DNA of 64,000 nucleotides from Pseudomonas sp. B21-040. GTDB lineage: Bacteria; Pseudomonadota; Gammaproteobacteria; Pseudomonadales; Pseudomonadaceae. Positions 55,760-64,000 of this stretch are shown in pieces. The DNA lies in assembly GCF_024748695.1 (NCBI RefSeq), contig NZ_CP087176.1, positions 1,977,501-2,041,500 on the forward strand, written 5' to 3'. The translations under genes and the position numbers were made by a program. The notes beneath the pieces were generated by a model. It was given only the letters and a program-made list of their open reading frames with translations. It was not told the origin of the DNA and ran no database searches. The first letter of the stretch is position 1; every line of letters starts with the position of its first letter.

Positions 55760-57220
55760 TTACAAGACCGAAGCCGTTTCCGGCAGTTTCGGCTGGCGAT
55801 ACAAGTCCAGCAGGACCTGATCCAGTACCGACGATGCGCCAAACGGTGCTTTGTCGTTGAGGATCGCCACCACGGCCCACGTGTTGCCATTGACGTCGCG
55901 GCTGAAGCCGGAGATGGCGCGCACAGTGTTCAGGGTGCCCGTCTTGACGTGGGCTTCACCGCGCATCGCAGTAGTCTTCAGGCGTTTGCGCATGGTGCCG
56001 TCGGTGCCGGCAATCGGCATCGAGCTAATGAACTCGGCGGAGTACGGGCTGTGCCAGGCGGCTTGCAGCATCGACGCCATTTCACGAGCGCTGACGCGTT
56101 CGGCGCGGGACAGGCCGGAACCGTTCTCCATCACCAGGTGCGGCGCGGTGATGCCTTTCTTCGCCAGCCACTGACGAACCACACGCTGCGCGGCTTTGGC
56201 GTCGTCACCGTCGGCGTCCGTGCGGTACTTCTGGCCCAGGCTCAGGAACAGTTGCTGAGCCATGGTGTTGTTACTGTATTTGTTGATGTCGCGGATGATT
56301 TCCGCCAGGTCCGGCGAAAACGCGCGGGCCAGCAATTTGGCATTGCTTGGGGTCGGCGCCAATACATCCTTGCCCTGAATGCTGCCGCCCAGCTCTTTCC
56401 AGATTGCCCGCACGGCGCCGGCGGTGTAGGTCGCATGGTCAAGCAGCGACAGGTAGGTCTGGGAGCTGCAACCATCGCCCAACTGGCCACCGACGGTCAC
56501 GGTCACGCTGCCATCGGCCTGGGTTACCGGGTTGTAACGCACGCCACCGGTGCATTGCTTGGAGTTGAGGGCCTTGACCTGGTTTTCGATGCGGATGCTG
56601 GCAATCGGCGGTTCGACGGACACCAGCACACGGCCATTGTCGTTGCGCGCCACGAAGCGCAGCGCCTTGAGGTTGACCATCAGCGAGTCGGGCTTGACCA
56701 GGAACGGCTTGTTCTCGTCATTGCCATCGTCGTTGAACTCGGGCAATTGCGGTTGCGTGAAGAAACTGCGGTCCAGCACCAGGTCGCCAGTGATTTGCGT
56801 CACGCCGTTGGCGCGCAGGTCACGCATCAGCAGCCAGAGTTTTTCCATGTTCAGCTTTGGATCGCCGCCACCCTTGAGGTAGAGGTTGCCGTTGAGGATG
56901 CCACCGCTGAGGGTGCCGTCGGTGTAGAACTCGGTTTTCCACTGGTGGTTGGGGCCGAGCATTTCCAGCGCCGCATAGGTGGTGACCAGCTTCATGGTCG
57001 AGGCCGGGTTGACCGAAACATCCGCGTTGAAAACGGTGGGAGTGCCTGGGCCGGTGAGCGGAATCATCACCAGCGACAAGGCGCTGTCCTGCAATTTGCT
57101 GGCCTTGAGGGCTTTTTCGACGTTGGGCGAGAGCGCAGTGTTGATTGGAGCGGCGGAAACGGAGAGGGCCAGGGGAAGAATGAAACCGGCCAGCAGCAAT
57201 GGACGCAAAGATTTGATCAT
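55760..57220 (-). CDS. dacB: D-alanyl-D-alanine carboxypeptidase/endopeptidase (PBP4 type)
   Basis: The 486 residues carry a signal peptide (LRPLLLAGFILPLALSVSAA). The serine-peptidase S13 motifs are present: SxxK as STMK (74-77) in NPASTMKLVTTYAAL, SxN in INKYSNNTMAQQL and KTG in AHVKTGTLNTVRAI. It trims or hydrolyses cross-linked peptidoglycan in the periplasm. The large insert between SxxK and SxN is usual for class C type 4 PBPs. Confidence 0.94.
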   Translation of the reverse strand: MIKSLRPLLLAGFILPLALSVSAAPINTALSPNVEKALKASKLQDSALSLVMIPLTGPGTPTVFNADVSVNPASTMKLVTTYAALEMLGPNHQWKTEFYTDGTLSGGILNGNLYLKGGGDPKLNMEKLWLLMRDLRANGVTQITGDLVLDRSFFTQPQLPEFNDDGNDENKPFLVKPDSLMVNLKALRFVARNDNGRVLVSVEPPIASIRIENQVKALNSKQCTGGVRYNPVTQADGSVTVTVGGQLGDGCSSQTYLSLLDHATYTAGAVRAIWKELGGSIQGKDVLAPTPSNAKLLARAFSPDLAEIIRDINKYSNNTMAQQLFLSLGQKYRTDADGDDAKAAQRVVRQWLAKKGITAPHLVMENGSGLSRAERVSAREMASMLQAAWHSPYSAEFISSMPIAGTDGTMRKRLKTTAMRGEAHVKTGTLNTVRAISGFSRDVNGNTWAVVAILNDKAPFGASSVLDQVLLDLYRQPKLPETASVL

Positions 57221-57455
57221 GTGCAGTAAAACCCTACAGGCGAGGGGGGAAAAGACGAGGGCATGGCGATAAAAATCCCTCAGTGGTCATGAACGTGTCG
57301 GCATTATGCCCCAAGGCTTGATGGCTTGTGCCTTGCGATACCCCTCTAAACCGCTATTTTTTTACCGACGGTCAGCATTGGCGGCCAGAGAGTCGGGCAA
57401 TAAGCGGCTTAAACTGCTAAAGTGCCGCCCGTTATTACTTTTGAGGATTGTTCCA

Positions 57456-57800
57456 ATGGCGACTAACCGTTCCCAGCGTCTGCGCAAAAAACTGTGCGTC
57501 GATGAATTTCAAGAGCTGGGTTTCGAACTGAACCTGGATTTCAAAGAAGATTTGGCTGATGAAGCCATTGATGCTTTCCTCGACGCGTTCCTCAAAGAAG
57601 CCATGGAAGCCAACGGTCTGGGCTATGTTGGCGGCGACGACTACGGTCTGGTTTGCCTGCAGAAGCGTGGCTCGGTCAGCGCTGAACAACGCGCTGCCGT
57701 TGAAGCCTGGCTCAAAGGCCGCACCGAGCTGACCAGCGTTGAAGTCAGCCCGCTGCTGGACGTCTGGTACCCGGAAAAGCCGATCAATCCGGTAGCTTGA
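57456..57800 (+). CDS. yggL: YggL family (DUF469) 50S ribosome-associated protein
   Basis: The 114 residues begin MATNRSQRLRKKLCVDEFQE; the core is LGFELNLDFKEDLADEAIDA and a C-terminal sheet ending LLDVWYPEKP. The family binds the large ribosomal subunit; its precise function is unclear. The ATG at 57456 has TGAGGA upstream. It is followed by a strong terminator. Confidence 0.9.
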   Translation: MATNRSQRLRKKLCVDEFQELGFELNLDFKEDLADEAIDAFLDAFLKEAMEANGLGYVGGDDYGLVCLQKRGSVSAEQRAAVEAWLKGRTELTSVEVSPLLDVWYPEKPINPVA

Positions 57801-57819
57801 TGTCATAGCTTTTTGTCTT

Positions 57820-57854
57820 AAAAAAAGCGGCGACCCAAGGGTCGCCGTTTTTTT
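57820..57854. terminator. Bidirectional terminator after yggL
   Basis: CGGCGACC-CAAG-GGTCGCCG is flanked by a run of A before and seven T after. It can serve yggL and, from the other side, benE. Confidence 0.88.
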
Positions 57855-57872
57855 ATGTGCAGATTAAATGCA

Positions 57873-57949
57873 CGCAGCCTCGTTTCACTCGACAGCTGCT
57901 ACATGGATTTTGTGGTCCTGTAGCAGCTGTCGAGTGAAACGAGGCTGCG
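57873..57949. repeat. Type 2 palindromic repeat, perfect 30-base arms
   Basis: CGCAGCCTCGTTTCACTCGA... (57873-57902) is exactly inverse to 57920-57949, with a 17-base loop. It is the simplest and best preserved copy of the family and ends 7 bases from the benE stop. Confidence 0.9.
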
Positions 57950-57955
57950 AAGCGT

Positions 57956-59146
57956 TTAACTTTTACGCCAATTCAGAATCACCAGCGTCACCACCCCCGC
58001 CACAATCCCCCAGAACGCCGAACCGATGGAAAACAGTGTCAGCCCTGACGCCGTGACCATAAAGGTAATCAACGCCGCTTCCCGCTCCTTCACTTCGGTC
58101 ATGGCAATGCTCAAGCCATTGATGATCGAGCCAAACAGCGCCAGTGCCGCGATCGACAGCACCAACTCTTTCGGCAATGCGGCAAACAGCGCCGCCAGCG
58201 TCGCGCCGAACACCCCGGCAATCCCGTAGAAAATCCCGCACCACACTGCTGCCGTGTAGCGTTTGTTGCGATCTTCGTGGGCGTGCGGCCCGGTGCAGAT
58301 CGCCGCGCTGATGGCCGCGAGGTTGATGCCGTGGGAGCCGAACGGAGCCAGTAGCAACGAGGCGATGCCGGTGGTGGTGATCAGCGGTGAGGCCGGCACA
58401 GTGTAGCCATCGGCACGCAGGACGGCGATGCCCGGCATGTTCTGCGAGGTCATGGCCACCACGAACAGGGGAATTCCGATACTGATGGTTGCAGCCAGGG
58501 AGAAATGCGGGGTGGTCCAGACCGGCGTGGCCACCTCCAGATGGAAACCAGTGAAATCCAGCAGCCCCATGGCCCCTGACAATGCGGTGCCGATCAACAG
58601 CGCGGCCAGTACGGCATAACGCGGCGACAGGCGTTTGACCAGCAAGTACGTGAAGAACATGCCCAGCACCAGCCCGGTGCGGTGCTGGGCGGCGACGAAG
58701 ATTTCGCTGCCGATCTTGAACAGAATCCCCGCCAGCAGCGCCGCGGCCAGGGATGCCGGAATCTTTTTCACCAATCGTTCAAAGCTGCCGGTCAGGCCGC
58801 AAATCGTCACCAGCACCGCGCAGGTGATGTAGGCACCGATGGCTTCGCCATAACTCACACCGCCCAGGCTGGTAATCAGCAACGCCGCGCCGGGGGTCGA
58901 CCAGGCAATGGTGATGGGGGTGCGATAACGCAGGGACAAACCGATCGAGCACACCGCCATGCCAATCGAGATCGCCCAGATCCACGACGAAATCTGCCCA
59001 CTGGTCAGGCCCGCCGCTTGTCCGGCCTGGAACATCAGGACCAGGGAGCTGGTGTAGCCGGTCATCATCGCAATGAAACCGGCGACGATGGCCGAAGGCG
59101 AGGTGTCGGCCAAGGGGCGGAGCTGCGTGTGCGTGGCGTCGTTCAT
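57956..59146 (-). CDS. benE: BenE-family transporter
   Basis: The 396 residues begin MNDATHTQLRPLADTSPSAI. About 11-12 helices are visible, with the family regions GFIAMMTGYTSSLVLMFQAG, RYRTPITIAWSTPGAALLIT and MTSQNMPGIAVLRADGY. Family members take up benzoate with protons. No benzoate catabolic gene is here, and the neighbours are a GntR regulator and purine genes, so the substrate could be a purine or another aromatic; benE is therefore a family label rather than a proven role. Confidence 0.82.
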   Translation of the reverse strand: MNDATHTQLRPLADTSPSAIVAGFIAMMTGYTSSLVLMFQAGQAAGLTSGQISSWIWAISIGMAVCSIGLSLRYRTPITIAWSTPGAALLITSLGGVSYGEAIGAYITCAVLVTICGLTGSFERLVKKIPASLAAALLAGILFKIGSEIFVAAQHRTGLVLGMFFTYLLVKRLSPRYAVLAALLIGTALSGAMGLLDFTGFHLEVATPVWTTPHFSLAATISIGIPLFVVAMTSQNMPGIAVLRADGYTVPASPLITTTGIASLLLAPFGSHGINLAAISAAICTGPHAHEDRNKRYTAAVWCGIFYGIAGVFGATLAALFAALPKELVLSIAALALFGSIINGLSIAMTEVKEREAALITFMVTASGLTLFSIGSAFWGIVAGVVTLVILNWRKS

Positions 59147-59189
59147 GACGGCGTTGTTCCTTGTTCTAGTGGAGATGCCCAGGCCCTTT

Positions 59190-59320
59190 GTAGCAGCTGG
59201 CGAAGCCTGCGTTCGGCTGCGAAGCAGTCGTGAGATCAGCCGGCACGGCGTATAAGGGAGCCCGCGTATTCAGGTTTTACGACTGCTACGCAGCCGAACG
59301 CAGGCTTCGCCAGCTGCTAC
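59190..59320. repeat. Type 2 palindromic repeat
   Basis: GTAGCAGCTGGCGAAGCCTG and CAGGCTTCGCCAGCTGCTAC are perfect inverse arms with inner GTTCGGCTGCGAAGCAGTCG / CGACTGCTACGCAGCCGAAC. It occupies the benE-gntR divergent spacer. Confidence 0.88.
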
Positions 59321-59432
59321 AGGGATCGGGTTAACGCGCGGATTCTGCGTTCAAGCCTAAACTCAAACGTAGCGGATCGTTGCAATACAGCGGAAGCGAC
59401 AAACAGCCGTACAGTCGTGTTGCCACCATCCA

Positions 59433-59444
59433 TTGTGTACAATC
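59433..59444. promoter_or_regulatory. Candidate GntR (FadR-type) operator
   Basis: ATTGTGTACAAT is a near-perfect palindrome (ATTGT-GT-ACAAT) 94 bases before the GntR start. It fits the TNGTNNNACNA rule for FadR-type regulators and lies between gntR and benE. Confidence 0.5.
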
Positions 59445-59537
59445 GCGGTGTTTTTTACGCGATACTTGCCAGCGACCCACTGTGCCGTATTACAGTCACC
59501 GTCAATTCGCCGCAGTTCTCCCCCGACTCGAGTGCCC

Positions 59538-60302
59538 ATGAACGAACAGTTGCAGCCCCTCAAGAAACAACCGCGAGCAGGCAAAGCCGGCCGCAGCGGT
59601 ACCCAGGACGATATTGTCTACGCGCATATCTTCGAGGCCATCCTCGAACAGCGCCTGGCGCCCGGCACCAAGTTGAGCGAAGAAGCGCTGGGGGAAATTT
59701 TCGGGGTCAGTCGCACCATCATTCGTCGCGCACTCTCGCGCCTGGCCCATGAAGGCGTGGTGCTGCTGCGTCCGAACCGTGGCGCGGTCGTCGCCAGCCC
59801 GAGCGTCGAAGAGGCCCGTCAGGTGTTCTTCGCCCGACGTCTGGTGGAGCGGGCCATCACCGAACTGGCGGTGGAGCATGCCACCGCCGAGCAGCTCGCC
59901 GAGTTGCGGCAAATGGTCAACGATGAGCGCGACAGCTTCTCCCGTGGCGATCGCGGTGCGGGCATCCGTCTGTCGGGTGAATTCCACCTCAAACTCGCCG
60001 AAGCGGCGAAGAACGCGCCATTGATCAGCTTCCAGCGCAGCCTGGTATCGCAGACTTCATTGATCATCGCCCAATATGAAAGTGGCAACCGTTCCCACTG
60101 TTCCTACGATGAACACACCCAACTGATCGATGCCATCGAAGCGCGCAACGCTGAGCTGGCGGTGAATTTGATGATGCATCACATGGATCACATCGACAGC
60201 AAACTCAACCTCGACGAAGAAAGCGCGTCGGATGATTTGCACGCGGTGTTCTCGCATTTGTTGCAGACCAAAAAGCCAGGGCGTTCGGCCGCGAAACTCT
60301 GA
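59538..60302 (+). CDS. GntR-family (FadR/FCD) regulator, probably of purine catabolism
   Basis: The 254 residues begin MNEQLQPLKKQPRAGKAGRS (ATG 59538). Winged helix: IVYAHIFEAILEQRLAPGTK, LGEIFGVSRTIIRRALSRLA. FCD domain: RRLVERAITELAVEHATAEQ and HLKLAEAAKNAP. It is divergent from benE and convergent with guaD-xdhC-xdhB. Genes of this type accompany xdh clusters in pseudomonads, so purine control is likely but inferred. A terminator follows. Confidence 0.87.
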   Translation: MNEQLQPLKKQPRAGKAGRSGTQDDIVYAHIFEAILEQRLAPGTKLSEEALGEIFGVSRTIIRRALSRLAHEGVVLLRPNRGAVVASPSVEEARQVFFARRLVERAITELAVEHATAEQLAELRQMVNDERDSFSRGDRGAGIRLSGEFHLKLAEAAKNAPLISFQRSLVSQTSLIIAQYESGNRSHCSYDEHTQLIDAIEARNAELAVNLMMHHMDHIDSKLNLDEESASDDLHAVFSHLLQTKKPGRSAAKL

Positions 60303-60314
60303 TAGACCCGGGAC

Positions 60315-60357
60315 AAAAAAATCCCCCGTAGCCTGAAGACTGCGGGGGATTTTTTTG
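60315..60357. terminator. Bidirectional terminator after gntR
   Basis: ATCCCCCG pairs with CGGGGGAT, with seven A before and seven T after. It can stop both gntR and the opposing guaD transcript. Confidence 0.88.
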
Positions 60358-60364
60358 AGCGTCT

Positions 60365-60466
60365 GATCGTTCCAACGCTCTGCGTGGGAATGCAGCCCGT
60401 GACGCTCCGCGTCACTGGACGCGGAGCGTCCCTAGAGGCATTCCCACGCAGAGCGTTGGAACGATC
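60365..60466. repeat. Type 3 palindromic repeat
   Basis: GATCGTTCCAACGCTCTGCG and CGCAGAGCGTTGGAACGATC are perfect inverse arms around GTGACGCTCCGCGTCAC-like inner pairs. The arms carry paired C-to-A/G-to-T changes relative to 46579, so base pairing is preserved. Confidence 0.85.
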
Positions 60467-60479
60467 AGCCCGGAATACC

Positions 60480-61784
60480 TTAGCGCTGATGCACCAGATT
60501 CCCCGCCGCATACGTCTGCAGAACAGTCCGGTCATCCCCCAGCGTCATCAACACAAACAACGTCTCGGCAATGTTGTTGGCCTGTTTCAAGCGATAGCCC
60601 AGCAGCGGCGTGGCGTTGTAATCCAGCACCAGGAAGTCGGCATCGGTGCCCGGCAGCAAGGTGCCGATCTTGTCTTCCAGGCGCAGCGCACGCGCACCGC
60701 CCAGGGTGGCCAGGTACAGCGATTTGAACGGGCTCAGGCGTGCGCCTTGCAATTGCATGACTTTGTACGCTTCGTTCAACGTCTGCAGGATCGAAAAGCT
60801 GGTGCCGCCGCCCACATCGGTGCCGATGCCGACATTGAGCTTGTGCTTCTCGGCCATCGGCAGATTGAACAAACCGCTGCCGAGGAAGAAGTTCGACGTT
60901 GGGCAGAAGGCGATGGCCGAGCCGGTTTCCGCGAGCCGCGCACACTCGTCGTCGCACAGGTGCACGCCATGAGCGAACACCGAGCGTTCACCCAGCAATT
61001 GGTAGTGATCGTAAACGTCGAGGTAGCCCTTGCGTTCGGGGAACAGTTCCTTGACCCACTCGATTTCCTTCAGGTTTTCGCTGATGTGGGTCTGCATGTA
61101 CACGTCAGGGAATTCGCTGAGCAGTTGGCCGGCGAGGGTCAGTTGTTCCGGGGTGCTGGTCGGCGCAAAGCGCGGGGTGACGGCGTAGTGCAGGCGACCC
61201 TTGCCGTGCCAGCGCTCGATCAATGCCTTGCTTTCGACGTAGCTGGATTCGGCGGTGTCGGTCAGGTAGTCCGGGGCGTTGCGGTCCATCATCACCTTGC
61301 CGGCGATCATGCGCAGGTCCAACTGTTCGGCGGCCTCGAAGAATGAGTTCACCGATTGTGGATGCACGCTACCGAACACCAGTGCGGTGGTGGTGCCGTT
61401 GCGCAGCAGTTCCTTGATGAAAATGTCCGCCACCTGGTCCGCATGGGCCTTGTCGGCGAACTGGCTTTCACACGGGAAGGTGTAAGTGTTGAGCCAGTCC
61501 AGCAGTTGTTCACCGTAGGCACCGACCATGCCGGTTTGTGGCAAGTGGATATGGGTGTCGATGAAACCCGGGGTGATCAACGCATCCTGATAATGGGTGA
61601 TTTCAATGTCGGCCGGCAGGGTCGGCAGCAAGTCGCTGGCGTGGCCGAGCGCGCTGATCTGGCCGTTGTCGACCACCAGCAAGCCGTCTTCGAAATACTC
61701 GTACGAGGCTTCAATGCCGACTTCAGCAGGGTCGGCAATGCTGTGCAGGATGGCGGCGCGGTAAGCTTTGCGAGTCAAAGGCAT
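60480..61784 (-). CDS. guaD: Guanine deaminase
   Basis: The enzyme converts guanine to xanthine, feeding xanthine dehydrogenase. The 434 residues are of the amidohydrolase fold: zinc motif GFIDTHIHLPQTGMVGAYGE, QTHISENLKEI, VFAHGVHLCDDEC and the metal Asp in GIGTDVGGGTSFS. It lies 24 bases after xdhC and closes the xdh operon as seen here. Confidence 0.95.
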   Translation of the reverse strand: MPLTRKAYRAAILHSIADPAEVGIEASYEYFEDGLLVVDNGQISALGHASDLLPTLPADIEITHYQDALITPGFIDTHIHLPQTGMVGAYGEQLLDWLNTYTFPCESQFADKAHADQVADIFIKELLRNGTTTALVFGSVHPQSVNSFFEAAEQLDLRMIAGKVMMDRNAPDYLTDTAESSYVESKALIERWHGKGRLHYAVTPRFAPTSTPEQLTLAGQLLSEFPDVYMQTHISENLKEIEWVKELFPERKGYLDVYDHYQLLGERSVFAHGVHLCDDECARLAETGSAIAFCPTSNFFLGSGLFNLPMAEKHKLNVGIGTDVGGGTSFSILQTLNEAYKVMQLQGARLSPFKSLYLATLGGARALRLEDKIGTLLPGTDADFLVLDYNATPLLGYRLKQANNIAETLFVLMTLGDDRTVLQTYAAGNLVHQR

Positions 61785-61808
61785 GGGGGTTCTCGGTTTT
61801 TAGGCTTA

Positions 61809-62654
61809 TCAATTGGAGGCTTGGCTGCGGCGTGAAGCAGGCAGCAGTTTGGCAATCGATGATCCGGCGCTGGCGGTCTGCTGGCCGAAATTCGCGTTAT
61901 AGGTGGCGATGATTTCGCCGGCGATGGAGATGGCAATTTCCACAGGCAGCTTGCCTTTGACTTCGCCGATACCCATCGGGCAGCGCATGCGTTGCACGAC
62001 GCCGCTGTCGAAACCACGGTCGCGCAGGCGATGTTCGAATTTCACCCGTTTGGTCTTCGAACCGATCAGGCCGAAGTAGGCGAAGTCGTTGCGCTTGAGG
62101 ATGGCGGCGGTGAGTTCGAGGTCGAGTTGGTGATTGTGGGTCATGACGATGCAGTAGCTGCCGGCGGGCAGGTCGTCGATTTCATCCACAGGTTCTTCGG
62201 AAACGATTTTGCGCACGCCGTGGGGGATCTGTTCCGGGAACTCGTCTTCGCGCGAATCGATCCAGCGTACCCGGCAAGGCAGGCTGGCGAGCAGTGGCAC
62301 CAATGCGCGGCCAACGTGGCCGGCACCGAATACGGCGATCTGTGCCTGGACCTGGCCCATCGGTTCGAACAGCAACACCGTCGCGCCACCGCAGCACTGG
62401 CCGAGGCTGGCGCCCAGGCTGAAACGCTCCAGATGTGTGTCTTGCTTACCGCTGGCGAGCATGTCGCGGGCGATGTGCATGGCTTTGTATTCCAAGTGCC
62501 CGCCACCGATGGTGTCGAAGCTCTGGGTTGCGCTGATGACCATCTTCGAACCGGCATTGCGCGGCGTCGAGCCGAGCTCTTCGATGATGGTTACCAACAC
62601 GCAGGGTTCACCCTGGGATTGCAGGTCGGCGAGGGCGTCGATCCAGTTGTACAT
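61809..62654 (-). CDS. xdhC: Xanthine dehydrogenase accessory protein XdhC
   Basis: XdhC binds and protects the molybdenum cofactor, aids its sulfuration and inserts it into XdhB. The 281 residues start MYNWIDALADLQSQGEPCVL (ATG 62654 after GAGGTG). CoxI-type N-terminus: IEELGSTPRNAGSKMV, FDTIGGGHLEY and CCGGATVLLF. Rossmann C-terminus: IAVFGAGHVGRALVPLLASL. It lies 118 bases after xdhB, past a REP pair. Confidence 0.94.
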   Translation of the reverse strand: MYNWIDALADLQSQGEPCVLVTIIEELGSTPRNAGSKMVISATQSFDTIGGGHLEYKAMHIARDMLASGKQDTHLERFSLGASLGQCCGGATVLLFEPMGQVQAQIAVFGAGHVGRALVPLLASLPCRVRWIDSREDEFPEQIPHGVRKIVSEEPVDEIDDLPAGSYCIVMTHNHQLDLELTAAILKRNDFAYFGLIGSKTKRVKFEHRLRDRGFDSGVVQRMRCPMGIGEVKGKLPVEIAISIAGEIIATYNANFGQQTASAGSSIAKLLPASRRSQASN

Positions 62655-62690
62655 ATTCACCTCGACATCTTTTGTTGTCTGTTCGGGCCT

Positions 62691-62760
62691 CATCGCTGGC
62701 AAGCCATGCTCCTACAGGTTTCGTGCAATCCCTGTGGGAGCCGAGCTTGCTCGCGATGGC
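62691..62760. repeat. REP pair (type 1, mixed arms)
   Basis: CATCGCTGGCAAGCCATGCT and CTGTGGGAGCCGAGCTTGCT lie inside the xdhB-xdhC spacer; the arms have diverged. Confidence 0.7.
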
Positions 62761-62772
62761 CGCACTGCGGTC

Positions 62773-64000
62773 TTAAAGCGAAGCCAACTCGGTCTCAGCC
62801 TCAACAGCCTTCACTGCCGTCAACTGGCGCATTTGCTCACAGCCCCACAACACCCGCTCCGGCGTCGCCGGTGCGTCGATTTTCGGTTGATGCTTGTAGT
62901 CACCCAGGCTCGCCACGGCGTCCTTGATCGCGCACCACGACGCAATGCCCAGCATGAACGGCGGCTCGCCCACGGCCTTGGAATGGAACACCGTGTCTTC
63001 CGGGTTCTTGCGGTTCTCCACCAGCTTCACCCGCAGGTCCAGCGGCATGTCCGCCACGGCCGGGATCTTGTAGCTGGCCGGGCCGTTGGTCATCAGTTTG
63101 CCTTTGGCATTCCAGACCAGCTCTTCCATGGTCAGCCACCCCATGCCCTGAATGAATCCGCCTTCGACCTGGCCGATGTCGATGGCCGGGTTCAGCGAGG
63201 CGCCGACGTCGTGGAGGATGTCGGTGCGCAGCATTTTGTACTCGCCGGTCAGGGTGTCGACGATCACCTCGCAGCACGCGGCGCCAAAGGCGAAGTAGTA
63301 GAACGGACGACCGCGGGCCTGACTGCGGTCGTAGTAGATTTTCGGGGTCTTGTAGAAGCCGGTACTCGACAGTGACACCTGCGCGAAATAAGCCTGCTGG
63401 ATCAGCGCTTCAAACGTCAGGATGTGATCGCGAACCCGCACGTGACCGTTGTGGAATTCCACGTCTTCTTCGCTGACTTTGTACTGGCGCGCGGCAAATT
63501 CGACCAAGCGCTGCTTGATGGTTTCGGCGGCGTTCTGTGCAGCCTTGCCGTTCAGGTCGGCACCGCTGGAAGCGGCCGTCGGCGAGGTGTTTGGCACTTT
63601 GTCGGTGTTGGTCGCGGTGATCTGCACGCGGTCCATTTCCACCTGGAACACTTCGGCCACGACTTGCGCGACCTTGGTGTTCAAACCCTGGCCCATTTCG
63701 GTGCCGCCGTGGTTCAAGTGGATGCTGCCGTCGGTGTAGACGTGGATCAGCGCACCCGCCTGGTTGAGGAAGCTGGCGGTGAACGAAATGCCGAATTTGA
63801 CCGGGGTCAGCGCCAGGCCTTTTTTCAGGATCGGGCTGTTGGCGTTGTAGCGACGAATCGCTTCGCGGCGTTCGGCGTACTGGCTGCTTTCTTCCAGTTC
63901 GGCGGTCATTTCTTCGAGCATGTTGTGCTCGACGGTCTGGTAGTAATGGGTGACGTTGCGCTCGGTCTTGCCGTAATAGTTGGCCTTGCGCACGGCCAGC
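62773..64000 (-). CDS. xdhB: Xanthine dehydrogenase, molybdopterin-binding subunit, partial (5' end outside)
   Basis: About 409 C-terminal residues are visible and the frame stays open through the right edge (LAVRKANYYGK continues upstream of the GTG at 63993). Mo-binding domain features are GGTEMGQGLNTKVAQVVAEV, NTDKVPNTSPTAASSGADLN and the catalytic Glu in KAVGEPPFMLGIASW. It oxidises hypoxanthine and xanthine to urate with XdhA, which should lie outside the window. It belongs to the operon with xdhC and guaD. Confidence 0.95.
   Translation of the reverse strand, partial: LAVRKANYYGKTERNVTHYYQTVEHNMLEEMTAELEESSQYAERREAIRRYNANSPILKKGLALTPVKFGISFTASFLNQAGALIHVYTDGSIHLNHGGTEMGQGLNTKVAQVVAEVFQVEMDRVQITATNTDKVPNTSPTAASSGADLNGKAAQNAAETIKQRLVEFAARQYKVSEEDVEFHNGHVRVRDHILTFEALIQQAYFAQVSLSSTGFYKTPKIYYDRSQARGRPFYYFAFGAACCEVIVDTLTGEYKMLRTDILHDVGASLNPAIDIGQVEGGFIQGMGWLTMEELVWNAKGKLMTNGPASYKIPAVADMPLDLRVKLVENRKNPEDTVFHSKAVGEPPFMLGIASWCAIKDAVASLGDYKHQPKIDAPATPERVLWGCEQMRQLTAVKAVEAETELASL

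Overview
The window comes from the chromosome of a fluorescent-group Pseudomonas. I infer this from near-identity, recalled from memory, of SigX, OprF, ThrH, RMF, PpsA and CysH to Pseudomonas proteins, from the crfX-cmpX-sigX-oprF-cobA-nasC-nirD-nirB-kinase-nasA-nasT-nasS gene order, and from the many short palindromic repeats (REP-type) typical of this group. Most of the window (about 7.5 kb to the end) is GC-rich core genome. The first 7.2 kb is visibly more AT-rich accessory DNA.

Region 1 (1-7230) is a defence-like island. It has a TIR-like protein cut by the left edge, an unrecognised ORF that may be its frameshifted N-terminal part, a small unknown protein, two decayed small genes (one frameshifted, one with an amber codon at position 4), a two-helix membrane protein, and a tightly overlapping three-gene operon. 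The operon encodes an OLD-type ATPase/TOPRIM nuclease (GajA-like), a UvrD-like helicase (GajB-like) and a HEPN/Toprim-associated protein. The first two genes look like Gabija. The third, coupled by an ATGA overlap, makes it a candidate three-component variant and is the best lead here.

Region 2 (7.5-16.2 kb) holds a LysR regulator, cysH (sulfate assimilation), thrH, pabB (folate), an IS256-family element inserted exactly in the loop of a REP pair with an 8-bp target duplication, and a three-gene set (secreted retropepsin-like protease, inactive transglutaminase/multi-TM protein, ATP-grasp glutamate-ligase-like enzyme).

Region 3 (16.4-25.2 kb) is the 2-methylcitrate cycle for propionate: gntR-prpB-prpC-acnD-prpF-prpD, with two copies of a palindrome flanking the start of the GntR gene. 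A DMT exporter and a divergent MocR-type regulator follow.

Region 4 (27.7-36.8 kb) carries ppsR/ppsA (gluconeogenesis), a hydrolase, rraA, a ZntB-like transporter, and the envelope-stress block crfX-cmpX-sigX-oprF.

Region 5 (36.9-48.7 kb) is nitrate assimilation in three minus-strand transcription units: nasS-nasT, nasA-kinase/phosphatase, and nirB-nirD-nasC-cobA. Each is preceded by a sigma-54 type GG-N10-GC element and a leader with A1/G4 hexaloop hairpins and an intrinsic terminator, the expected target of the ANTAR antiterminator NasT. The control circuit can be read directly from the DNA.

Region 6 (48.7-64 kb) has pyrD, rmf, rlmKL, a CHASE-PAS-GGDEF diguanylate cyclase, dacB, yggL, a BenE-family transporter, and a purine-catabolism set (GntR regulator, guaD, xdhC, xdhB running off the right edge). 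I saw no tRNA, rRNA or CRISPR array.
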